From contig CACBXB010000006.1 of assembly GCA_902543185.1 (NCBI GenBank), positions 62,001 through 126,000 on the forward strand: a DNA stretch of 64,000 nucleotides, written 5' to 3'. The position numbers and the translations under genes were made by a program. Numbering within the stretch: position 1 is the first letter of the stretch; each line of letters begins with the position of its first letter. Shown in pieces: positions 17,350 to 25,230 of this stretch. This DNA is from Paracoccaceae bacterium. Its GTDB lineage: Bacteria > Pseudomonadota > Alphaproteobacteria > Rhodobacterales > Rhodobacteraceae. Below the pieces are notes generated by a model, which saw nothing but the letters and a program-made list of their open reading frames with translations, was not told the DNA's origin and made no database searches.

Positions 17350-18351
17350 TTACGACATAGCTGGAATTACAGTTTTGCCATACTCCGCAATAATATTTTC
17401 TTCGTCACCATTATCAAGATAGATGTTAAACTGAGTAACACCCACACTTTCTAATTTCTTTAATTTAGCTATGTGATCGTCTGGAGTACCAAGAACTGCA
17501 AAACCTTCAATAATGTCATCTGTAATAAAGTCTAAATAGGCATTATCGCTTTGACCATGTTTAGAGTAATCATAACCCTTTCGGTCCTCTATATAGGCAG
17601 TAAGTGACTTTGGAATATCCTCGCGATCGGTACCGTATTTTTCAACAATATCTGCCACATGATTACCCACCATAGCTGGGAACCATCTTGTTGCTTCACG
17701 ACAAGACTCAATATCCCCAAAATAAGCTGGAGCTGCAGACATTATTCTGTAGTTTGACATATCTCGTCCATTCGCTTTCCCCGCTGCAACAGCTTGATCA
17801 CCAAGCCATTTACAAATCGCTGGCTCAGCGATTTGTAATATTAGGCCGTCACCCTTTCGACCGGCACTATCAAGAGCTTTTGGTCCATAAGCAGCCACCC
17901 AAACTGGCAATTCGTAGGCAGTTGCCCATGGAAATTTAATGGGATTGGGAACATCGCCATAATGACATTCATCTCCCCGAACAAGCCCTTTCACCACGTC
18001 AATAAATTCGTCCATCTTTTTTAGAAGCGCGGGTTTGCGTCCCATAACACGAACAGCACTATCACCGCGACCTACACCTATATCAAATCTACCTCCTGAC
18101 TGATGCGCTAACGAGCCAAATAGAGACGCAGCAGCTGACCATTCACGAGTATTTGGATTTGTAACACAAGGACCAAACCTCATATTTTTTGTATGCTCGA
18201 TGCACATAGCCATTGCAGGGAAACTCTCACGCCAAAGGATATGGCTATCGTAAAACCAGCAATATGTAAAACCAGCTTCTTCCGCTTGTGCTACAAGTTT
18301 GCGAGCGCGCTCTGGTTCAACAAAGCCTTTAAAAGTAATTCCAAATTCCAT
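17350..18351 (-). CDS. Luciferase-like (LLM) F420-type oxidoreductase
   Basis: A 333-residue TIM-barrel flavin/F420 oxidoreductase. Its start EFGITFKGF, the block FGSLAHQSGGRFDIGVGRGDSA, and VWVAAYGPKALDSAGRKGDG are characteristic of LLM-class F420-dependent oxidoreductases. From memory it fits the family typified by Colwellia CPS_4043. The start at 18351 is chosen because AGGAG lies a few bases before it; a longer start at 18387 overlaps npdG. It is the last gene of the F420 operon, so F420H2 made by the operon is its likely cofactor. RutA is also an LLM protein but is FMN-dependent and longer. The substrate is unknown; context suggests a pyrimidine or related ring. Confidence 0.8.
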   Translation of the reverse strand: MEFGITFKGFVEPERARKLVAQAEEAGFTYCWFYDSHILWRESFPAMAMCIEHTKNMRFGPCVTNPNTREWSAAASLFGSLAHQSGGRFDIGVGRGDSAVRVMGRKPALLKKMDEFIDVVKGLVRGDECHYGDVPNPIKFPWATAYELPVWVAAYGPKALDSAGRKGDGLILQIAEPAICKWLGDQAVAAGKANGRDMSNYRIMSAAPAYFGDIESCREATRWFPAMVGNHVADIVEKYGTDREDIPKSLTAYIEDRKGYDYSKHGQSDNAYLDFITDDIIEGFAVLGTPDDHIAKLKKLESVGVTQFNIYLDNGDEENIIAEYGKTVIPAMS

Positions 18352-18368
18352 AATAGTCTCCTTTTTAT

Positions 18369-19037
18369 TCAGTTTTCTGGCGCCCAAATCTTGATACCCG
18401 CATGGCTAAAAGGTACAGCTTTGGAAATATTAATCCTTATTAGTATTGGTGTAATAGCCTCAATACAGCGGGCAGCCTCAGCATCACCTGCATTATAGGT
18501 CTTTACTCCAATTTTTTCTATCAGGTCCATAACTTTTTTGCGTGGTTCCAGCCCATTTCCACAAACTAGCACATCACAGTTAATAGTTGCTTCAATATTA
18601 TTAAGGGTATGAGCTGACACGTTGTGTAGAGCACCCATGACTGGGATCTCTTCGCCAAGAATAACCTGAGCTGCTTCAGTAGCCGAGCCTTCTGGAGGCA
18701 TATCTGTTTTCTTTGGATCTCCCTCCTTAAGCGGAACAACGATATCGATAAGAATTTTATCAGACAGGTCCTTCTTTAGAGTCTCTAAGGTTTGGTTATG
18801 ACCCGACCAAGGAACCGCTAAAATTACCATTTCATCTGCAGCCGCTACAGCACCAACGTTATCATATCCATTTATTGATGCGCTGTTTGCGGGTAAAACT
18901 GCAGCCAGTTGCTCTGCAACTTCCATTGCATGCTCAGATCTTCGTGAGCCAATAGCAACAGGCACGCCAGCAGCAGCAAACCGTTTTGCTAGACCTCGAC
19001 CTTGAGGTCCGGTTCCACCAAGTATTGCAATTGTCAT
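18369..19037 (-). CDS. npdG: F420:NADP+ oxidoreductase
   Basis: A 222-residue enzyme that moves hydride between NADPH and F420. It has the N-terminal dinucleotide-binding loop GGTGPQG (residues 7-13) followed by the NADP-preferring SRRSEHA. Conserved blocks [24 protein letters not shown] and [13 protein letters not shown] match Fno/NPDG. The start overlaps the cofE stop by 4 bases. In this operon it would charge F420 to F420H2 for the LLM enzyme that follows. Confidence 0.88.
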   Translation of the reverse strand: MTIAILGGTGPQGRGLAKRFAAAGVPVAIGSRRSEHAMEVAEQLAAVLPANSASINGYDNVGAVAAADEMVILAVPWSGHNQTLETLKKDLSDKILIDIVVPLKEGDPKKTDMPPEGSATEAAQVILGEEIPVMGALHNVSAHTLNNIEATINCDVLVCGNGLEPRKKVMDLIEKIGVKTYNAGDAEAARCIEAITPILIRINISKAVPFSHAGIKIWAPEN

Positions 19038-19801
19038 CGAAACATATCCTCCGAATTTGAGCGCAAAATATTTCGTGCGCTAGTTTTCTCTTCTGTAGCC
19101 CATTTCAACCCTCGAAATAGAACTATTGGTGTTTTTGCAGCCTTTTTAATTAGTAAACCTGAGGCTGCCGCAAGTTCATCACATAAGGCTGGTTCAGTCA
19201 CGAAAAGATCGCGCCCCCAGGCATCTTTTGTTCCAACATCCGAAGTTATTGCAGGAACTTTATAAAGACCTATTGCTACATTTACCTGACCTAATCGCCA
19301 TGGGCGACCAAAGGTATCTGTAATCACTATACCAAGTTGAATACCGAACCGATTTTCAAGCCTTTGACCGATCTTTCTCGCGCTCGCGTCAGGATCATCT
19401 GGAAACGTAATAACCGTACCAGGCTCACTATTTGACTCATCCACACCCGCATTAGCCGAAATGAAACCAAGGTGGTGCTCACAGATCATTGTTCCTTCAT
19501 TTTGCTGTGGCCGCTTGAAGGCTCTAACAACCCGTTTTGATTGCCGTAGCACAATTTCCACTTTTCTAGGGTTTTTGTTAAGCTTTTCCGCATAGCATAA
19601 TGCTTCCGTTGATGGTTTGACTTCTTCTAGTTTGAGAATGGCACCCTCTGCTTTAGAAACAATCTTGTGTGCTATACAAAGAATATCACCATTCTCAACG
19701 CCATGAGCTTCAAGTGCGTTCCCAATTATAAGAGCCAAGTCATCTTTAGGGCAGATATCTGGTATTGCGGGAATGGTGGATAAATAAACATTTCCGATCA
19801 T
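19034..19801 (-). CDS. cofE: Coenzyme F420-0:L-glutamate ligase
   Basis: A 255-residue ligase that adds gamma-glutamyl residues to F420-0. Visible CofE blocks are [51 protein letters not shown] and [22 protein letters not shown]. It is the short single-domain form, without the C-terminal FMN reductase domain of actinobacterial FbiB. The ATG at 19801 overlaps the cofC stop (ATGA); a TTG at 19807 is a less likely start. Confidence 0.9.
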   Translation of the reverse strand: MIGNVYLSTIPAIPDICPKDDLALIIGNALEAHGVENGDILCIAHKIVSKAEGAILKLEEVKPSTEALCYAEKLNKNPRKVEIVLRQSKRVVRAFKRPQQNEGTMICEHHLGFISANAGVDESNSEPGTVITFPDDPDASARKIGQRLENRFGIQLGIVITDTFGRPWRLGQVNVAIGLYKVPAITSDVGTKDAWGRDLFVTEPALCDELAAASGLLIKKAAKTPIVLFRGLKWATEEKTSARNILRSNSEDMFR

Positions 19802-20415
19802 ACACAAACACCTGCTATCTCTGGTACAACCCGCTTAGCTCTGGCTAAGCATTTATTTGTATCTATGTCGAAGCTAAGGCTATCTAGTTTCATTACCCGC
19901 GCCCTTATGCCTTTTTCGTTAGCCTCATGCAAATGTGATAACGATGATCTGGAACCATATCGAAATGGTATCGCATCTGGTGGAGAAACTACCAGTGCAT
20001 TAGTGCCCAAGTCAGCAGATGGGCAAATCGTTACTGCGGCCTTACTATTGAGCATTGCAATCAAGTCACTTGCTAGGGGAGCAGCCAAATCAGCTGGAAT
20101 AACACAAAGCTTATCAAAACCCCACGCCTTTGCGGTGATTGCTGAATGAAGAATAGCATCGGACAATCCAAGATTGCTCGGCTCTTCGATGATCTGAATA
20201 CTCAATTTTTCAGCAATCTTTTTTGCATATTTACATTTGGTTACAACAGCAATTTCAACTTTCTCCATAGCTGCGATAGGAATGAGAAAGTTTAAAGTTT
20301 TTTCATATAGTAAACGCACCAACTTATTTCTGGCACTATTTGAGAGTGTACCTGCCAGTCGGGTTTTAGAAGCGAATAGATCCTTCATGGGAACTACAAT
20401 CAAAGTCCTTGTCAT
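19798..20415 (-). CDS. cofC: 2-phospho-L-lactate / phosphoenolpyruvate guanylyltransferase
   Basis: A 205-residue nucleotidyltransferase (CofC/FbiD) that activates 2-phospholactate, PEP or 3-phosphoglycerate with GTP for F420 assembly. Blocks seen are VPMKDLFASKTRLAGTLS at the start (nucleotide binding), CVIPADLAAPLASDL and PSADLGTNALVVSPPDAIPF with FRYGSRSSLSHLHEA. The gene overlaps cofD upstream and cofE downstream by 4 bases each. Which of the three substrates it uses cannot be read here. Confidence 0.87.
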   Translation of the reverse strand: MTRTLIVVPMKDLFASKTRLAGTLSNSARNKLVRLLYEKTLNFLIPIAAMEKVEIAVVTKCKYAKKIAEKLSIQIIEEPSNLGLSDAILHSAITAKAWGFDKLCVIPADLAAPLASDLIAMLNSKAAVTICPSADLGTNALVVSPPDAIPFRYGSRSSLSHLHEANEKGIRARVMKLDSLSFDIDTNKCLARAKRVVPEIAGVCV

Positions 20416-21362
20416 TTTTGATCCAATCGGTTTACGTTTTTATGTATTTCCAATATTTCATTCGCTAGCCGAACTTTTCCCACTAGATCTGGCATAAATA
20501 TATCTGCGGTATGGGCTTGCATGCCCAATTTAGATACCTCGTCGATTAGCTCAAAATCACTGGAATCCATAAGAAAATGGGCTGCTATATTTTCATAAAA
20601 ACGCGCAATTCCTACTGCATCGGCTCGATAATTTAAACTAGTTAGCATTCTGTCTGCTGGGCCCTTCAATGCCTTTCCAGCAACTAATGGTGAAACTGCG
20701 AAAATAGGAGCTGTCGCGTTTTGCAGAGTTGCATAGAACCCCGGTATTTTTAGAATTGGAAGAATACTTAGAAGAGGGTTTGAAGGCGCAATTATAATTA
20801 ACTCCGCCTCGTTTAGAGCTTGTTCTGCTTCAACCGTGATTTTAGATAACTCTAAACCATCATATTTGAGTTCTAAAACTTCAGGCTGGCAACGCTCTCG
20901 AACAAAATACTCTTGAAAGCTTAACCATCCTCCATCAGTTAATACACGTGTTTGAACTCTGGCGTCAGTCGGTAATAATATTTTCGAATTGATCCCGAAT
21001 TTAGATCTTATATCTGCCACAATATTGGAAGGCCGATCTCCTCGACGCAAGCGCTCTGTTCGATAAATATGAAGACCAAAATCGCGATCACCAAGAAACA
21101 TCCAAGTGTTTGCACCCAAGCAATTCAACATTTCAAGCGCTCGATTACTTTCATCCGCAAGACCCCAGCCTTGATCACGATTTACGCGGCCGGAAAGCGT
21201 ATAGAGCATTGTATCAATATCTGGGGATACCCAAAGTCCATGAAATTCTTCATCATCAGCCACATTTCCGATTACCGTAAGAGATATTTCGGGAACTCCT
21301 GCTAGCCCTTCGGCCAATTTAGCGCCGCCGACCCCACCAGCTAAAAGTGTCACACGAGTCAT
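20412..21362 (-). CDS. cofD: 2-phospho-L-lactate transferase
   Basis: A 316-residue enzyme that transfers the activated phospho-acid to the deazaflavin FO. The start LLAGGVGGAKLAEGLA is the CofD/FbiA signature. NVADDEEFHGLWVSPDIDTMLYTL, GDRDFGLHIYRTERLRRG and IIIAPSNPLLSILPIL are also conserved blocks. It overlaps cofH and cofC by 4 bases (ATGA). Confidence 0.9.
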   Translation of the reverse strand: MTRVTLLAGGVGGAKLAEGLAGVPEISLTVIGNVADDEEFHGLWVSPDIDTMLYTLSGRVNRDQGWGLADESNRALEMLNCLGANTWMFLGDRDFGLHIYRTERLRRGDRPSNIVADIRSKFGINSKILLPTDARVQTRVLTDGGWLSFQEYFVRERCQPEVLELKYDGLELSKITVEAEQALNEAELIIIAPSNPLLSILPILKIPGFYATLQNATAPIFAVSPLVAGKALKGPADRMLTSLNYRADAVGIARFYENIAAHFLMDSSDFELIDEVSKLGMQAHTADIFMPDLVGKVRLANEILEIHKNVNRLDQK

Positions 21363-22633
21363 TCTGCAGTCTCCGGAAACATCTTTAAGAAGTTTAGTGG
21401 ATCAGATTTACGTTCTACTAAAGGAATAATATCAATAGGGTCGTGATCTTTATAAATATCAATGGTTTTGTAAATGGTATTACGCCTAACAGGTATGCGT
21501 TCAGCTGACCGGATAATCTCGCATAGTTCAGCTGCTGTAATCTCTTGACCATGTTTAGAACCAGCTGAACGGGAAATGCTTTCATTCATTAAAGTTCCGC
21601 CAAGATCATTTACGCCCAAAGAAAGCATATTACGAGCACGCTCAGCACCCAACTTTGTCCAACTAACTTGAATGTTATCTATGAAACCATTTAACATAAT
21701 TCGAGAAACAGAGTGCATCAAATCAACTTCATGGTCAGTTGGCCCAGGCCGCACAGAATCTGGATTATTCAAAAATAAGGGGCTATCCGTATGTACAAAA
21801 CTTAAAGGCACAAGCTCTGTGAATCCACCAGTATCTTTTTGTATTTCACGCAAGAGCGCTATATGAGCAGCCCAGTGCTTCGGCTCATCAACATGCCCAT
21901 ACATAATCGTAGCAGTACTTGGAATTCCTAATTCGTGAGCCGTTCGGATTATTTCCTCCCAGCAGTCAGAGCTTAGCTTATTCTTAGTCAATTTCTGACG
22001 AACTTCGGTATCGAGTATTTCCGCAGCTGTGCCTGGCATAGATCCTAAACCGCAATCTTTTAGATCACTTAGAAAATCAAGGTAAGACAGTTTGGATTTA
22101 ACAGCCCCATACCACACTTCAAAAGGAGAAAACGCATGGATGTGCATATCTGGCAAAGCCGCTTTTATTGCAAGCACAAGCTCACGATAGTATTTTCCCT
22201 CCATTTTTGGATGTAGACCGCCTTGGATACAGACTTCTGTACCACCACGATCCCAGGCTTTCTGCGCCCTCTCGACTACCTGGGCCGGTTCCAACCATTC
22301 AGAGCCTAAGTCTTCTTTGCGCTTAGCAAAACCACAAAATCGACAACCCATGTAACAAATATTTGTAAAATTAATATTTCTATTGACTACAAAGGTTACA
22401 TAATCGCCTTTGCTGCGCCGCCGCAAAATATCTGCAACTGAGAAAATAGCAGCGCGATCTGTAACTTTTTCATTATCCCTACAACTAAAAAGCACTGCTC
22501 CTTCATCTTCTGAAACTTCATTACCAAACAGTGCTTTGGTTAAAATTTGGGATACCGAACTACTCGCCGCATCTAGTAGGTTTTGTAGCTCTGCTGGAAT
22601 ATATCTAGAGACTTCTTGGTTTACCTTGTTCAT
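21359..22633 (-). CDS. cofH: FO synthase subunit 2 (radical SAM)
   Basis: A 424-residue radical SAM enzyme. The cluster-binding cysteines are C93, C97 and C100 (ICYMGCRFCGF). TEVCIQGGLHPKMEGKYY, HAFSPFEVWYGA and GSMPGTAAEILD are typical of CofH (and related MqnC/MqnE enzymes). With CofG it builds the deazaflavin FO from tyrosine and the flavin precursor. It directly abuts cofG: the ATG shares a base with the cofG stop. Confidence 0.9.
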   Translation of the reverse strand: MNKVNQEVSRYIPAELQNLLDAASSSVSQILTKALFGNEVSEDEGAVLFSCRDNEKVTDRAAIFSVADILRRRSKGDYVTFVVNRNINFTNICYMGCRFCGFAKRKEDLGSEWLEPAQVVERAQKAWDRGGTEVCIQGGLHPKMEGKYYRELVLAIKAALPDMHIHAFSPFEVWYGAVKSKLSYLDFLSDLKDCGLGSMPGTAAEILDTEVRQKLTKNKLSSDCWEEIIRTAHELGIPSTATIMYGHVDEPKHWAAHIALLREIQKDTGGFTELVPLSFVHTDSPLFLNNPDSVRPGPTDHEVDLMHSVSRIMLNGFIDNIQVSWTKLGAERARNMLSLGVNDLGGTLMNESISRSAGSKHGQEITAAELCEIIRSAERIPVRRNTIYKTIDIYKDHDPIDIIPLVERKSDPLNFLKMFPETAE

Positions 22634-23757
22634 TAAATCGCTTCCAATACCTGCTCATTGGCAAACCCATCGTGCCCTGCCATCGACAAAATGCGTTCCC
22701 TTAATCCAGGATCCAAATATTCACTGCGTTTATTAATAAAACGGGGATATACTGTTAGGCGCTCCAACAATTTGAAGCCCACCCTTGAACAACTTTCATT
22801 TAGTTTAAGAATTTCCGGCCATTCGTGTTGAGGATTAATAAAATCGATCGTGACAGGGCTTATTCCACCCCAATCATTAATACCTGCGTTCAAATAAGAG
22901 ATGTGGCGCCGATGCAGATTTGGAGGCGCCTGCAGACTAATTTCTGGATCAAGAATGATACGTGCAGCTGCTATAGTACGCAACATGTCTTCGAGATTAG
23001 GCTCTGGATGGCTCGACATCGCTATATCAGGCTTACGTTGAAAGTTCTGGATTATCACCTCCTGAATATGGCGATGGCGATGGTGAGATGCATTTATCGC
23101 TTTTAATGCCTCAATTCTTTCCTCCCATGTCTCTCCTATCCCAATCAATAATCCGGTAGTGAAAGGCACATTCTTTGCGCCAGCTCGCTCTAAAGTCCGC
23201 AATCGTTGAAGTGGAGTCTTATCCGGACATGCATAGTGTGGCATGCCTTTACGCACCAACCGTCGGCTAACCGTTTCCAACATCATTCCCATTGAAGCAG
23301 AAACAGGCCTTAACCGATCAATTTCATCCTCAGATAATGTACCAGCGTTTACGTGTGGCAGTAAATTCGTTTCTTTCAGAACAAGAGCGCACATGTCTGC
23401 CAAATAGTGCGTCATACTTTCATAACCTAATTTAGCAAGGCCCCTTTTAGCTAGGTCATATCTCAACTCTGGCTTTTCACCCAAACTAAATAATAACTCT
23501 TTACAGCCTTTTTCTATCCCCTCCTTTGCAACTTTAAGAACTTGATCTGGGGTCATAATTCTTGCTTCAGGATCAGAGGGATGCTTTACAAAAGTACAGT
23601 AGCCGCAAGTGTCTCTGCACATGTTTGTTAGAGGCACAAAAACCTTACGCGAGTAGGTTACATTTAAACCCCAAAATCGATCGCGAATTGCTGCAGCCGC
23701 TGATAGCAGCTCTGTCGTGTCAGCCTTTGCGAACGTTGGATCAGACTTTATATCCAT
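22633..23757 (-). CDS. cofG: FO synthase subunit 1 (radical SAM)
   Basis: A 374-residue radical SAM enzyme with cluster cysteines C47, C51 and C54 (NMCRDTCGYCTF). CofG blocks are present: LLFSLGEKPE, HVNAGTLSEDEI, MMLETVSRRL, PFTTGLLIGIGETWEER and INDWGGISPVTIDF. Start: AGGGAG lies 8 bases before ATG 23757; the GTG at 23766 falls inside that ribosome-binding sequence. It is the first gene of the F420 operon. Separate cofG and cofH, rather than the fused FbiC of Actinobacteria, is the archaeal/cyanobacterial arrangement. Confidence 0.9.
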   Translation of the reverse strand: MDIKSDPTFAKADTTELLSAAAAIRDRFWGLNVTYSRKVFVPLTNMCRDTCGYCTFVKHPSDPEARIMTPDQVLKVAKEGIEKGCKELLFSLGEKPELRYDLAKRGLAKLGYESMTHYLADMCALVLKETNLLPHVNAGTLSEDEIDRLRPVSASMGMMLETVSRRLVRKGMPHYACPDKTPLQRLRTLERAGAKNVPFTTGLLIGIGETWEERIEALKAINASHHRHRHIQEVIIQNFQRKPDIAMSSHPEPNLEDMLRTIAAARIILDPEISLQAPPNLHRRHISYLNAGINDWGGISPVTIDFINPQHEWPEILKLNESCSRVGFKLLERLTVYPRFINKRSEYLDPGLRERILSMAGHDGFANEQVLEAI

Positions 23758-23812
23758 CAGACGCACTCCCTAGTTTCCACTTTGGCATAAAAATAAAATA
23801 CATCAACAATTT

Positions 23813-23852
23813 TTTACCATATGGTCAATTTTTTACCATATGGTAAAAAATT
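23813..23852. promoter_or_regulatory. Two tandem RutR-like palindromes upstream of the F420 operon
   Basis: The first site (23813-23828) reads TTTACCATATGGTCAA, one base off the RutR consensus. The second (23832-23847) reads TTTACCATATGGTAAA and is the centre of a 26-base perfect palindrome (23827-23852). Their centres are 19 bases apart, so dimers would bind on nearly the same DNA face. They lie between cofG (minus) and the DUF1330 gene (plus), 56 bases from the cofG start, and could control both. Confidence 0.65.
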
Positions 23853-23959
23853 GAAAGGATAAGCAAATAAAAACGCAAAATTAGAAATAGATGTTGAAAT
23901 TTGTTTATTTTATGGTGCAAATCTATTCAAATAGAAGTGTAATTTCCAAAGGTGCAATA

Positions 23960-24250
23960 ATGTCCAAAGTTCTACAGGTAGTTATTTACAAATCAGTCTC
24001 TGACGAAGAAAAATTAGCAGCATATGCAAAATTAGCCTTACCTGCAATGGAAAAAGCCGGGGCCAAGTTCCTTGCAAGAGGCGTTCCCATAGCTGTTCGC
24101 GAAGAGGGTCAAAAAACTAGAACGGTAGTAATAGAATGGCCCAGTATGGAAGCGGCTGACAAAGGTTACAATGGTCCAGAATATCAAGCTGCCCTCGAAG
24201 CTTTAGATGGATCTGCCTCTCGAGAATTTAGATACGTGGAAACAATTTAA
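23960..24250 (+). CDS. DUF1330-family small protein
   Basis: A 96-residue protein of the DUF1330 dimeric alpha/beta-barrel type: VVIYKSVSDEEKLAAYAKLA, AGAKFLARG, VVIEWPSMEAADKGYNGPEYQAAL. A longer reading from 23891 exists, but AAAGGTG 5 bases before the ATG at 23960 and the usual family start support 23960. It is divergent from the F420 operon across the tandem palindromes. No enzymatic function is established for the family; a role linked to pyrimidine breakdown is only suggested by context. Confidence 0.75.
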   Translation: MSKVLQVVIYKSVSDEEKLAAYAKLALPAMEKAGAKFLARGVPIAVREEGQKTRTVVIEWPSMEAADKGYNGPEYQAALEALDGSASREFRYVETI

Positions 24251-24295
24251 TTTCAGATAGTAAAAAGCTGTTCAGATTAAACTTTAGCTGTTTTA

Positions 24296-25186
24296 TTAAG
24301 AATTTCGATAAAGAATTAGAAGTCCTAAACCAATAGGCACTATGCCAATATAAGTATAAGCTGGGGCAAGACCATCTTTGACGAAACTTTCTACTAGTAA
24401 AACCCAGAAAGGGATTAGAAGGCTGTAGGCCATCACATTGGTACCCGGAATTTTATTTGAAGCATAATTCAGACACAAAATAGTTCCTATTGACGCAAAA
24501 ATGGCAAGGTAAATAACTAGGAAAATTAGCCCAATTGGAATTGTTTCAGGAGTAAAATTTTTATCCTGAATTATCAGAGTTAAACCTAAAAGCACTGTTC
24601 CTGCGGTTAAAACTCCAAATGTAGTAATTAGCAAATTTTCACCATTATTTAACCTAGGTTGAAATAATGCGTAAGTTGAATAGACGATCGTTCCAATTAA
24701 AAATATAAATTCACCATAATCCAATTTAAAATTAAGAGCGTTATGTAACGAGCCATCAAAAACAATAAATAAGGCTCCAAATGAACTCAAACCTAATGCT
24801 AGCCAAATTAAAGTTTTAGACTTTTTGTTAAAAAACAATGAGTCCAAAATCAGCGTTGAAAACGGCATAAGTGCAAAAATGGCTGATGTGGAAATAGTAG
24901 ATGTGTGCCTAAGGGCTATAAACATAAAGACAAAATATACAGAATAAATTCCGCTCAGTACAAAATAGCGCCACGGCCTAATTAAGATAGCGCGAGATAA
25001 TTTCCTGGAATAACTTAAATATGATCCGAGTATTAGAGCGCCCAAAAGGAACCTATAAAAAGTTAAAAGTTCAGGCTGAATAATTTCAGCAAATATTTTT
25101 CCAAAAATAAATGAGCCTGCGACGAACAAAGAAAACAGTAACATCACTAAGTGACTTTTTATTTTTATGTTCAGCGAACTAATCAT
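24296..25186 (-). CDS. EamA/DMT-superfamily transporter
   Basis: A 296-residue membrane protein with about ten hydrophobic segments arranged as two similar halves, typical of the drug/metabolite transporter superfamily. Recognisable elements are FYRFLLGALILG, HTSTISTSAIFALMPF and NYASNKIPGTNVMAYSLLIPFW. It is the last gene of the cytosine deaminase/BMP transporter operon, 44 bases after the deaminase. It may export or import a metabolite; substrate unknown. Confidence 0.8.
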   Translation of the reverse strand: MISSLNIKIKSHLVMLLFSLFVAGSFIFGKIFAEIIQPELLTFYRFLLGALILGSYLSYSRKLSRAILIRPWRYFVLSGIYSVYFVFMFIALRHTSTISTSAIFALMPFSTLILDSLFFNKKSKTLIWLALGLSSFGALFIVFDGSLHNALNFKLDYGEFIFLIGTIVYSTYALFQPRLNNGENLLITTFGVLTAGTVLLGLTLIIQDKNFTPETIPIGLIFLVIYLAIFASIGTILCLNYASNKIPGTNVMAYSLLIPFWVLLVESFVKDGLAPAYTYIGIVPIGLGLLILYRNS

Positions 25187-25230
25187 ATAAAACCATGCTT
25201 ATTTTTGGGAATTTATTTACAATACTATGC

